DNA of 64,000 nt from Conus ventricosus (taxonomy: Eukaryota > Mollusca > Gastropoda > Neogastropoda > Conidae). The position numbers and the translations under genes were made by a program. Below the pieces are notes generated by a model. The model saw only the letters and a program-made list of their open reading frames with translations, was not told where the DNA came from and ran no database searches. Positions 45,817 to 55,579 of this stretch are shown one piece after another. Location: positions 45,670,894 through 45,734,893 of the forward strand of contig CM031611.1 of NCBI GenBank assembly GCA_018398815.1. The letters are read 5' to 3'. Each line of letters begins with the position of its first letter. Within the stretch, counting starts at the first letter, position 1.

Positions 45817-46816
45817 GTCAGTGGACTGAAACAGGAGTGAGACATTGATCCACCAGGGAAGGGGGGGTTAGGAATTTTAGGAAGGGAGATGTTAAGATAT
45901 GGCTTATATTAGTTTGCTTGCAGTGCATTTTATCATGGTAAGCTTTACATTGCAAGCTGATGGAAAAATCAGTACAGACTTAACTGTTCTTCCATCCATT
46001 ATAGTCTATCAGATTTACAGGGCAGCTACACTGATATGCATGTTGGAGGAAAATGGATGTGAAAGTTTTTTGAAGCACCAAAAACACAGTCCTTGTGATC
46101 AAAAGACAACTCCCAACAAAACACCAAGATTTTGTATTGCTTAACAGTTTTACAGAATAGCTGCAGGCGTAGCTTTTGGATTCTGATTGTCACAGTGCTC
46201 TTCTCCTAGTTTCCCGAAAATATGACATTTATGTTTTCAGAGCCTTTTCACAGACATAACAGACATCTAAAATTCTTACATTTTTAGAGCTTTTTTTTTT
46301 TTTACCAACTTCTGAAGGTAAATGTTAGCTTGGAGCAATGTTTCATTTTAGGCAAAAGAAACGGTGTTTCAACTGGGAAGTCCTGCAGGAAGTAAGTGAA
46401 GAATGGAAATCTTCCTGCAGGTATCAATAACCTTCCGTGTGAGCTTTAACCTGAATGTGTGTGTTGTTATTCATTTTTGGTTTTCAGGTTTTTTGCCACC
46501 TAATTTAACAGGTTTTTTAAAAATGTCAATATTGCTTTGTGTGAGTGTATAAGGCCTGATGAAAAGCTGAATGACTGTGTTTGTTGAGTTTCAACTTAGA
46601 CTTGTCCATGAGCGCTTTCATTCCAGCTTTATGTCTCTTTCCTAACCTTTGTTGTGTTTATGTATGTATGTAATTATTTCCATCTTTTACTTTGTTCATC
46701 ACAGACAGTCATAAGGTGGCAGGGCTTACAAGATGTGTAGTAGCTTATAGTGACCAGCCAGCATACCATGATTCCTGCTACTCTGATGAAAAAAAATTGT
46801 GTGTGTGTGCCAACAG
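45817..46816. other. CDK11 intron
   Basis: AT-rich intron with no recognised elements. Confidence 0.55.
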
Positions 46817-46924
46817 GTGGGGGACTTCGGTCTGGCCAGAGAGTACGGGTCTCCGCTGAAAGCCTACACACCTATCGTGGTCACCCTCTGGTATCGTGCC
46901 CCAGAACTCCTCCTCTGTGTTAAG
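46817..46924 (+). CDS. CDK11: CDK11 exon: DFG and activation segment
   Basis: Thirty-six codons lie between a CCAACAG acceptor and a GTTGGT donor. It reads [20 protein letters not shown] and [19 protein letters not shown] binds magnesium. The activation-loop Thr sits in [10 protein letters not shown] and APE closes the segment. The residue after LLL is Cys (TGT) where CDK11 and most CDKs have Gly, a single-base difference. Confidence 0.97.
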
Positions 46925-46948
46925 GTTGGTTGGAAACGTGTTAAATAT

Positions 46949-46982
<34 letters not shown>

Positions 46983-47103
46983 CCTTTTTGAGTGAGCTAG
47001 TTTGCACACGAGTGTTACTATAGATGTATGTGACTCTGTGTGTGTTTGTGTGTGAATTCCTCTTAAATGTAAATCTGACAATAAACTAGCTTTGATTAAA
47101 ATC
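46925..47103. repeat. Intron start with (GT)n microsatellite
   Basis: A (GT)n run of about 32 bases lies at 46950-46981, just downstream of the splice donor. The rest is plain intron. Confidence 0.8.
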
Positions 47104-48204
47104 GGAAATGAAATGAGGTAGGGAACAGTAAACGATAAACAGTAAACAAGTGGGGTATGTTTTGCTCCATAAGGAAACTAACACAGAGTAACTTTTATTC
47201 AAGACTGGCACAGCCTTTTAAACTTAAATAAAGTCAGACCCAAAATACATAGACGAACAATCTAATAGTGGGGGGAAAACAAGCGCAGGCCAACAACTGA
47301 ACTGTCTGGCAAAGATTTGGACTTGAGGGGAGGGGAGAGGAGAGGGGAGTTTGAAGATGGAGAAACTGGGAAAACGAAATTAAAAAAAAAAAAAAAAAAA
47401 TTATGTTACAGATATGAAAACTCTTCACTAGCTGCATAAGGGAACCATCACAATCCCTTTTGAAGGCAGATATATTTTGTATTGCCTGCTCCGAGGCATT
47501 GAATAATGACTAGATTTGTTGTTTTCATTCTTCATTCATTCATTGGTTTGGTTTGTTCGTTTTCATTTTTTATCATAGTGATTTGAAGAAAAGCTGAATA
47601 CCAGACTTCTACATTATGCACACACGCATGCGGTACACGTCTGCACACAAAACGCACATGCACACACACACACACACACACATACGCACGCACGCATGCA
47701 TGGCACATGCCAACAAAACTGCCTAACTGGGTATGGAGGCGAGGTTAGCTCCCTGCTCCCCCCCCCCCCCACTTTTGTTTTTTTTGTTTTGATCTTGATA
47801 ATATGGCGATGTTCCACACCAAGTAGGGATAAGGCATTTGTTTAGACAGATAAACAGGGGTGGGAGATTTCCGCGGTAGATCCTTGTTCGTTCCGCGTAT
47901 CAGCGTGTCAGTTCCGCGGAAGCGATCTGTGATTCTCATTTGTGTCTTCAACTGCCCCCCTTCCTTAAGTCCAAATCTTTGCCAAGTCATTATTGTGAGG
48001 ACAGTTCAGTTGTTGGCCTGCACTTGTTATTTTCCCCCACTATTAGATTGTTCGTCTATGTATTTGTCTGACTTATATTCAAGTTTAAAAGGCTGTGCCA
48101 GTCTTGAATAAAAGTTACTCTGTGTCAGGTTTTCTTATGGGAGCAAACGTTACCCCACTTGTTTACTGTTTATTGTTTACTGTTCCCTGCCTCATTTCAT
48201 TTCC
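47104..48204. mobile_element. Long inverted-repeat element (about 230-250 bp arms)
   Basis: The left arm (47104 to about 47330, GGAAATGAAATGAGGTAGGG onward) and the right arm (about 47961-48204, ending CCTCATTTCATTTCC) are reverse complements over nearly their whole length with scattered differences and small indels. The roughly 630 bp between them holds an A run, a (CA)n tract and a C run, with no coding sequence. This is the layout of a MITE or foldback transposon. The duplication is unclear; a TA could flank both ends. Confidence 0.75.
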
Positions 48205-48786
48205 AATTTAGAAGAAAAAAAAAAGAAAAAAAAAAACAATATTGGCTTTTTCCTTTAAAATTTGTTAATTTCAGTCTCAAAATGCACCAGATTGCACAGA
48301 ATTGAATGTAGCAACCCAAAATTTTTCCGGGGGGCATGCCCCAGACCCCCTAGACTGTTTCCTTTTTTTTCCTTTATGGAGAGTCCCACCCCTGATAAAG
48401 GATCTGGTAAAATTACTTACTGAAATTCCAGGGTTCGTATGCCCCTTGAAGACCCTTGAAAACCCTTTAAAATACAACTGGGTCAAAAAGGCCCTTGAAA
48501 ACCCTTGAATACTGCAGATATCCCTACCAACCCTTGAAATCCCCTTAAAAATCGTTTTCGGACCAAAACTGACCATAACATTTGAAGACGAATCGGAGAA
48601 CAAACGCGAACAAGACTTCGGACATCGATTTTCGCCTCTCGAATCGTTTTGTGTGTCGTCTGCTTTTCAAGCAAAGGGAAGCAATTCAATAGTTGGTTAT
48701 TGTTTGCGCATGCGCAGTTCGACTTCCGACAAAGTGCGCCATGTCCCTAATCTTCGGTGAATGCCAACACTGTTGCGTCTGTCATC

Positions 48787-49053
48787 ATGCCTAAGGGAAA
48801 TTGCGCATTTGATCTGTTGTGGTTCAGAAGAAGAATATCGAGCTGGATCACTGAATGCAGGACAACAACAGGTTTTTCGAAGTGTGCAAAAGACCGTTGA
48901 TGTTCGGGCAGTGGGCGAATCGCGGTTGCAAGTCACGGAAAAGGAAAAATATGTGGAATTGGAAAACGCGAGTAGGCTGGTAGTTAGTCGTTATGCACTT
49001 CGTTCGGCAGTCATCAAATTCATCAACACAGGTCACCCCCTTTTCCCTCAGTA
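48787..49053 (+). pseudogene. Decayed BED-finger region, homologous to 36.3 kb
   Basis: The + strand starts at ATGCCTAAGGGAAATTGCGC (MPKGNCAFDLLWF), matching KCAFNRLWL of the other copy. It continues with VFRSVQKTVDVRAVGESRLQ and TEKEKYVELENAS, which line up with YCTVCKKSFDVRVMGESALI and SHSKGKKHVALLAA. The Cys pair and the His pair are replaced, so it can no longer bind zinc. Confidence 0.65.
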
Positions 49054-49451
49054 AGAATCGTCAGCCAATCCACAGTAACAGAAAGTGGGACAGATGTGTT
49101 AAAATTTTAAAAGCTGAAGTTTTGTGGACAAATTCATGCCATCAACAATCTTCACAGTTTCCGATCTGCTGAAGACGACACGAAATAGTTTGCAGCAATG
49201 TTTCCATATTACTCGATTTCGACGAACTATCGGTGTGGGGAAACCAAAATTAGATATCTTGCAACTTTTGGCATTGCTCTTTTTTCTTTTTAGAACTAAA
49301 AAAAAGAGTGAAATCTTTATACTGAATCTTCAAATCAATCGTCACGTCGTCTCCATAGACACTAAGGGGACTCTTTGTGTGCGCATTTGTAATTTAAAAA
49401 AATAAAAATCCTACTTTTTGTTTAAAAGACAGCATTCATACCACCCCTACC

Positions 49452-49452
<1 letters not shown>

Positions 49453-49530
<78 letters not shown>

Positions 49531-49771
49531 TTAAAATTTACCTACCAGCTAGCACTGCACACACACACACACACACACACACAACACACACACACACACA
49601 CACACAACACACACAAGAGACACACACACACACATAGAGAGAGAGACACACACACACACACACACAACACACCACAAAACACACACAAAACACACAGGAG
49701 ACACACACAGAAAGAGACAGAGAGAGAGAGACAACACACACACACACACAGAGATACACACACACAGACAC

Positions 49772-49803
<32 letters not shown>
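49453..49803. repeat. C78 run and (CA)n/(GA)n microsatellite
   Basis: There are 78 consecutive C (49453-49530), then about 250 bp of CA-rich repeat with GA interruptions (49557-49803). Long open frames of alternating Val and Cys on the - strand here are translation of the repeat and not genes. Confidence 0.95.
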
Positions 49804-49804
<1 letters not shown>

Positions 49805-50480
49805 ACCAAACTAAAAAAAAAAGTTCAGTGTGGAGCTGCAGGAAGGTACCCACGTTCACCTTTTCAAGAGGGTTATCCCGCTCCCGACCCTGCCCAGAAC
49901 AAGCATTGGCTAGTCCAGGCCCGCCAACCATTACACACATTTCCCACACGACAAACACATACAGTGGCTGTATTTTAAAGTAAAGTTTGCAGAGCTCTCT
50001 CCTGAAATGTGCCAGAGAGGGGGCCTCGGCTGCAGCTGCTGGAAGAGAATTTAAAGAATATGTCTGCTTTTTGATGAATCATGAATAAGGACTTGAAACA
50101 GGAGCAGCTGGACATCCATGTCAGATACTGGTCCAGAAAGCAGATTGAAAATTTTCTTTTTCTGATTTCTCAGTTTCTGTATAAAGACTTCATTTTTTTA
50201 TTTTTTGTATATGATATTGAGCATGGAAAAGACTACAGAAGTGTAATCCTTTCACATGGGTGGATTACATGTGTAAGGTAATTTATTCACTCTTTTTTTT
50301 TCAATCGTACGGCTAAATTTGCCCCCTTAAAAAATTAAAATATCCCCTTTAGAAACCCTTGAAAAACCCTTGAATTTTTTCCTGTGAGAAGTGGGAACCC
50401 TGAATTCCTATGATGAGAAATACTCCACTGTTCCAGCAGCAAATTTTGAGTGTATCTGTCTATGTGTGTGTGTGTTACAG

Positions 50481-50594
50481 GAGTACTCCAAACCCATTGA
50501 CATGTGGTCTGGGGTGTATCCATGCTGAACTGCTGACCATGAAGGCTTTGTGGCCTGGCAAGTCAGAGTTGACCAGCTCAACAAGATTTCCAAG
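50481..50594 (+). CDS. CDK11: CDK11 exon: MWSxGCIxAELL segment (frame-disrupted)
   Basis: After a GTGTTACAG acceptor the frame reads EYSKPIDMWS. Two bases then seem missing near 50511. The next frame gives GCIHAELLTMKALWPGKSEL, and after another apparent loss near 50571 one reads QLNKI. The family sequence ([33 protein letters not shown]) is followed throughout, over three frames. The donor at 50594 (AAG-TACACC) would be a normal AAG-GTACAC with one more G. The pattern fits missing bases in the consensus better than a dead exon, but both remain possible. Confidence 0.88.
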
Positions 50595-51567
50595 TACACC
50601 CCTACACACGGGGCGCACGCACGCACGCACGACGCAACGCACGCACGCACCACACACACACACACACACACACCCCACACAACACACACACAACCCTACC
50701 ACACACCCCACACCACACACAACACACACACACACAAAAACCCACACACCAAAAACCCCACACAACACACATACATATATTATTTGTATGCATGAACACC
50801 ACAAGTGACTGCGCAGTTTCAGTGTCTTCTTGGTGGGTTTCCTCATGAAGACCTGTCATCATAACTCCCCATGGAACGCTGGTACAAGGTTTGTGGGCTA
50901 CATGAGTACAGGTGTGGTGTATCGGTGGCCGCAGTGAAAGGTGCTAGGGGGGATGGGCAGTAGGGAGGAAAAAGGGGAGGAGACAGTCTTCCCATCCCAC
51001 CCAGTCCTGGCTACCCCCCTTTTTCCCTTTGTTTCTTCAATGAAAGTAGTCAGTTATTTAAGAGGATAGAAAGTATTGAAAAAAAGAATATACTGAAATG
51101 ACTGAGGATTTTTGTGTATTGTTTAGAGTTCAGTTGGGTTTTTTTTTTTTTGTGTTGAGATCTGTTTTGTGACATGTTGCATGCTAGGAGTCAATTCTTT
51201 TATAGATAAAAGTCTACAACTGCCAGCTCCCTGTTTAACGTTTGTCTTTGGTGGGCAGTTTGGGGCTGTTAAAAGCTGTCATTGTATGCTCACTGGGTGG
51301 CGTTTGTGTCAGTGTGCGTTTTTCTGTGTCACTATTCCTTTCTGGCAATGAGTCGGGAAGAGGAAAAGGGTTTGGGTGAAATGAAGTGCAGGAAAACATG
51401 TGGAAAAAGAGCTGTGGGTGCTTGCGTCTGTGTGTGTGCATCCTCTGTGTGTGCCCCACAGATGTAGCCACACATCTCAACATGAAAAATGCATACTTGT
51501 CAGCAATTTGTTATACTGTGCATGCAAGTGACTGTTGCTGAGGGTACAGAGCACTTGTTTGTCCCAG
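50595..51567. other. CDK11 intron with (CA)n tract at the donor
   Basis: Immediately after the exon lies a GCAC/CA-rich tract (50617-50772). The rest is unremarkable intron. Confidence 0.7.
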
Positions 51568-51715
51568 GACCTTGGCACCCCAATGAGAAGATCTGGGGGA
51601 AAGGATCGGCGAGCTGCCAGGCTTCAAGAAGGCCTCTTTCCAGCAGCACCCCAGAACACCACCCCAATCGCTTCGGGGCCCCAATTCTCTGACCTTGCTT
51701 TGACCTGCTAAAAAG
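51568..51715 (+). CDS. CDK11: CDK11 exon: DLGTPxEKIW to FDLLKR (frame-disrupted)
   Basis: The acceptor is TTGTCCCAG. Fragments in successive frames read DLGTP, NEKIWG, then IGELPGFKKASFQQHP, then HPNRFGA, then FDLLKR. They follow the human order DLGTPSEKIWPGYSELPAVK through FGALLSDQGFDLMNK. At least four small losses (near 51580, 51600, 51650 and 51685-51700) break the frame. The end AAAAG|GTCGG fits phase with the next exon, giving KRLLTYDP. The encoded part is the C-lobe of the kinase. Confidence 0.85.
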
Positions 51716-52698
51716 GTCGGTCACACACCTGTTTTGCTAAAATTATTGTTTGTAGTCTTAAAGTTGTTTGACTGACTTGCTTTGGTGAGAGCCCAATGCT
51801 GGTACAAAGTTGGTAAGAGTTAAGAAACTTGTAGGATGGGGTTGGACCATGTAAGTTGTACATAGATTAAAAAAAAATTTTTTTTGTATCCAAGCAAGTA
51901 TTGTGATGAAGGTTGCTGGTAAGAGTTAATGAACTTGTAGGATGTGAATGGAACATGTGAGTTGTGTATAGTTTTAAAAAAAAGAAAATTTGTATCCAAG
52001 TGAGTATTGTCATTAAGGTAGTTGATATGGGGAGGTTCACGGGGATCGTCATTCAAGGTACATAGTGGCATCTTTGAATGGAAATGCTCACTGGTTCTGT
52101 TTGCACGACAAAACATTTATTGTTGTCAGTAGGTGGTAATGTTCATACGTTGGATCAAAGGGCACTGCTGAACAAAACCAAAGCAAAAGTGCAATGCTCC
52201 CTTTGAAAGGTTCACTCATTGTGACGTAATGCCGATTGCTCCATATTGACAGGAAATGGCTGGAATGAGAGGTGTGGAAGTAATGCATCAGGGAATGAGG
52301 GAGGGGGGGCAGTGAAGATGAGACTGGAAAATGAGAAGACAAAAATATTGAGTATCTTCAGAATGGAGAAGGAGAAGAAGGCAAAACATTAAATACTTGG
52401 TGAATACACTCAGAATTGAATATTTCCTGAAAGGAAAAGGAGAAGGCAAAATGTTCAATTCAAAGTGAATACACTTAGTTCATTGATAGATATGATTAGA
52501 ATTAGTTCCTTACAAAGTTCTGGTCTTTTCTTCTTTTTTTTAAAAATAAGGTTTCATTAAGATCATCAGTTTTAGCATTTTGGAGTATTACCTTACTGTT
52601 AGTCCAGTCCTTTTTTTCTTGGAGGGAGTCGGGTTTTGTGGAGACACTGATCAGTGTGAGGTCACACACAGGGTTACATCAGCTGCCTCGTTTTGCAG
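51716..52698. other. CDK11 intron
   Basis: The intron contains a partial tandem duplication: GTAAGAGTTAA-GAACTTGTAGGAT blocks at about 51812-51860 and 51918-51970, each followed by an A run and TTTGTATCCAAG. No other elements were found. Confidence 0.6.
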
Positions 52699-52887
52699 GC
52701 TTCTGACCTATGATCCCAAGAAGCGGATTGACGCGAAGACGGCCGTGGATCACAAGTGGTTCTCGGAGTCACCGCTGCCGACCGACCCCAGCATGTTCCC
52801 CACCTGGCCTGCCCGCAGTGAGCAGCCGGGCCGTCGACACCACTCCCCCAAACCTCCCTCCGGTGGAAGGCCTATGCCAAACTTATG
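52699..52887 (+). CDS. CDK11: CDK11 exon: end of kinase domain and PSMFPTWP motif
   Basis: The exon lies between a TTTTGCAG acceptor and a GTGAGA donor. It encodes LLTYDPKKRIDAKTAVDHKW, FSESPLPTDPSMFPTWPARS and EQPGRRHHSPKPPSGG. PLPTDPSMFPTWPA is nearly identical to the CDK11 family. The last 20-odd bases read RPMPNL in this frame but KAYAKLM one frame over. The latter joins better to ADEVSLQ of the last exon, so a base may be missing near 52868. Confidence 0.94.
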
Positions 52888-54460
52888 GTGAGAACGCTGC
52901 TTTTTTTTTTTTTTTTTTTTTGACTTAGCCTTTTTTTTTCTTTTTTTGTTTGTTTGTTAGCTTATCATTTTTTTCCCCTCTGTCCTTGAGGGCACTTTTG
53001 CTTTGTTCTAAAAGTTTCTTTGTTCTTTTTTGATAATTAAATTTTTTTTTTTTTATCTTGCTCCAATAGATATTGTGCCAGCTGTTGTTCTGTTGTGATT
53101 TGGTGCCATAGAAATACAGGATTAAGAAGGTTGTGAAGATAGTAGTGTGGCTTTAAGGACAAACCAGTGGGTCAGAAGGAGGAATCACTGGGTTATAAAG
53201 AAGAATCACTGGGTTATAAGGAGGACTCTCAGGGTTATAAGGAGGAATCTCAGGTTATAAGGAGGAATCACTGGGTTATAAGGAGGAATCTCAGGGTTAT
53301 AAGTAGGAATCACTGGGTTATATGGAGGAATCTCAGGTTATAAAGAGGAATCATTGGGTTATAGGGAGGAATGTCAGGATTTTAAGACAGTCTTGTGGTT
53401 GTAAGGAGGAATCGCTGGTTATAAGGAATAATCATAGAGGTTGAAGGTATAAGATTGGATATAAGGAGGAATCGCCAAATTATAAGAAAGAATGTCAGGG
53501 TTTTGAAGCAGTGGTATGGTTGTAAGGGGAATCACTGGATTATAAGAAAATATGTCAGGTTTTGTTTGAAGCAGTGGCATGGTTGTAAGGGGAACACTGG
53601 AATATAAGAAAGTATGTCAGGTTTTGTTTGAAGCAGTGGCATGGTTGTAAGGGGGAATCACTTTATAAGAAAGTATGTCAGGGTTTTGAAGCAGTGGTAT
53701 GGTTGTAAGGAGGAATCACTGGGTTAGAACAATTTTAGGGTTTTTGAAGCAGTGGTATGGTTGTAAGAGGAATCACTGGGTCATAGGAATCTTAGGGTTT
53801 TTGAAGCAGTGGTATGGTTGTAAGGAGGAATCACTGGGTCATAGGAATCTTAGGGTTTTTGAAGCAGTGGTATGGTTGTAAGGAGGAATCACTGGGTCAT
53901 AAGAATCTTGGGTGTTTTTGAAGCAGTGGTATGGTTGTAAGGAGGAGTCACTGGGTCATAGGAATCTTAGGGTTTTTGAAGCAGTGGTATGGTTGTAAGG
54001 AGGAATCACTGGATTATAAGAATCACAGGGTTTTTAAACAGGGTATGGTTGTAAGGGGAATCACTGGATTATAAGAATCGCAGTTTTTTTTAAAACAGTG
54101 GTAATGGTTGCAAGGAGGAATCACTGGGTTATAAGAAAGAATCTCAGGGTTTTAAATCAGTGGTATGGTTGTAAGGAGGACTCACTGGGTTATAAGAAAG
54201 AATCTCAGGGTTTTAAATCAGTGGTATGGTTGTAAGGAGAATCACTGGGTTATAAGAAAGTATCTCAGGGTTTTGGAAGCAGTGTAAAGGAATCACTGGA
54301 TTATAAGGTCAGTTTTGAAGGCAGTGATGTGAGATAGAGCCGTCATGTTGCAAGGAACAATAGCGTAAAAGAGGGAACCATGCCAAGGTAACTTTAAAAC
54401 CATGCACACGCACAAAATCATGCATTGAAGGAACATGCGAAGTATGTGACTGTTGGGCAG
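52888..54460. other. Last CDK11 intron, mostly minisatellite
   Basis: It begins with T-rich sequence (T runs at 52901-52921 and 53042-53055). From about 53150 it is almost entirely the tandem array described separately. Confidence 0.7.
53150..54310. repeat. Minisatellite, units of about 25 then 58-62 bp
   Basis: In the first part (53150-53400) a short unit of about 27 bp (GGAGGAATCACTGGGTTATAA) is repeated. From 53450 on a longer unit of about 58-62 bp dominates: AGGAATCACTGGGTCATAGG, AATCTTAGGGTTTTTGAAGC, AGTGGTATGGTTGTA. The longer unit looks like a compound of the short unit plus a GGTTTTTGAAGCAGTGGTAT module, suggesting stepwise growth of the array. Confidence 0.88.
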
Positions 54461-54617
54461 CGGACGAGGTGAGCCTTCAGGCCTCTGGATTCCACATGGA
54501 CACGGCGGCCAAGGAGCCTCGGCACAAGGCGCCGGCTTCCAGCTCAAGTTCTATGACAAGTCCTCCCTTGCCACCTGGTCACCGCGTCAGCGTTGGCAGC
54601 ATCTCCCATGTTCATGA
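54461..54617 (+). CDS. CDK11: CDK11 terminal exon: C-terminal tail
   Basis: The acceptor is TTGGGCAG. It begins ADEVSLQASGFHMDTAAKE, matching the GDDDLKETGFHL tail of vertebrate CDK11. After KE one base seems missing (near 54515). The next frame gives GASAQGAGFQLKF, corresponding to QGASAAGPGFSLKF, the family C-terminus. It then runs 17 codons further to TGA at 54615-54617. In the raw frame the reading stays open to 54672 but loses the family match. The extra residues after LKF are unusual, because vertebrate proteins stop there. Confidence 0.85.
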
Positions 54618-55579
54618 TGGAAACTGCGTGGTAGCCTGGAATGGCATGGTCAGGTTTCTATGGACATTATGATGACTGCGTCATCTCTCCCCTCTCGGCA
54701 GGTGTACAGGTTTTCTGGAGGTACAGGCGTGTTTACTGATGCCTGCATGAGAAAGACTGAAACCGGGAGCACAAGCAGAACAGAAGGGAGATGGGGAGGG
54801 GAGAAGAAGGATGGATGAGGGGAGAGTGGAATCTACACAGGTGACCTTGCTTGTGAGAGAAGTGCAGTGGTCAACAGGCAGACACAGCTGTTTTTTCAGT
54901 GTACAGTCTTGAGGACATGATCATAGCAGGGGCATGCCGATGTTTGTGTATGTGTGGAGCAGAGAGTAAAGAATGTCTGTGAAGTAGAGAATGTAAGAGT
55001 GTGTGTGGTGCAGAGAATAATGAAATTGTTGTGTAGAAGAGCAACCTGTTGGTGTTTGAATGGAAAGACTGTATGTAGAAAAGTGAATATAGTGTATGTG
55101 GTGGTGCAAGTGTTAGTGGCTGAGAATGTAAAGAGTGTGTGTAGAACTAGAAGGATGAATATACAGTGCGTGTGTGTAGGTGGTTGAGCAGAGAATATAT
55201 GGACCGTGTGTAGAATATAGGGTGTGAGTGTGTGTGTGTGTGTGGAGAAGAGAATATTAAGACTGTGTATAGAAGAGTGAGAATACAGTGTGTATGTGTC
55301 TGTCTGTAGAGCAAAGAATTTAAAAATTGAGTGTAGAGGAGTGAGTACACCATGAGTGTCCAGGGCAGAGAACATAAAGAGTGTGAAGAAAGGAGAGAGT
55401 TTACATATATGTGCAGAGCAAGTACAGATTCGGTGGAGGAAAGAGTGTATGTGGAGCAGGGAGTATAAAGAGTATGTGGTCAGAGGTATAAAGACTGTTG
55501 AAGCGTGGGTACAAATTTGAGCAGAATGAGCTTATAGTGTGTGTGTGTGTGTGTGTGTGAAGCTGAGTGTAGAAAGTGT
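54618..55579. other. CDK11 3' flank with degenerate GT-rich repeat
   Basis: This includes the probable 3' UTR. I see no convincing AATAAA close to the stop. From about 54950 to 55570 there is a loose tandem repeat of about 30 bp built on GTGTGTGGAGCAGAGAATAT with AAAGAGTGTGTGTAGAA. The same repeat resumes at 57643 after the piggyBac insertion. Confidence 0.6.

Larger units (their letters stand above)
48429..50402. mobile_element. Second hAT-like element with 5-bp TSD
   Basis: The ends CAGGGTTCGTATGCCCCTTG and, from the right, CAGGGTTCCCACTTCTCACA match those of the element at 35890-45152, as do the CCTTGAAAAC subterminal repeats. AATTC flanks it at 48424-48428 and 50403-50407. It holds a decayed copy of the same BED-finger region (48780-49050), a 78-base C run and a long (CA)n. 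Its right end lies only 78 bp before the acceptor of the next CDK11 exon. Confidence 0.82.

Noticed and set aside
49538..49958. Cys/Val-rich proteins of 86-138 codons on the - strand
   Set aside because: They are the translation of a (CA)n/(GA)n microsatellite in several frames.
33736..54617. CDK11 as a processed or dead pseudogene
   Set aside because: Introns, splice sites and phases are kept, and the exons with the key kinase motifs are clean. The frame breaks cluster in blocks and are mostly single missing bases, which fits consensus errors better. Not fully excluded.
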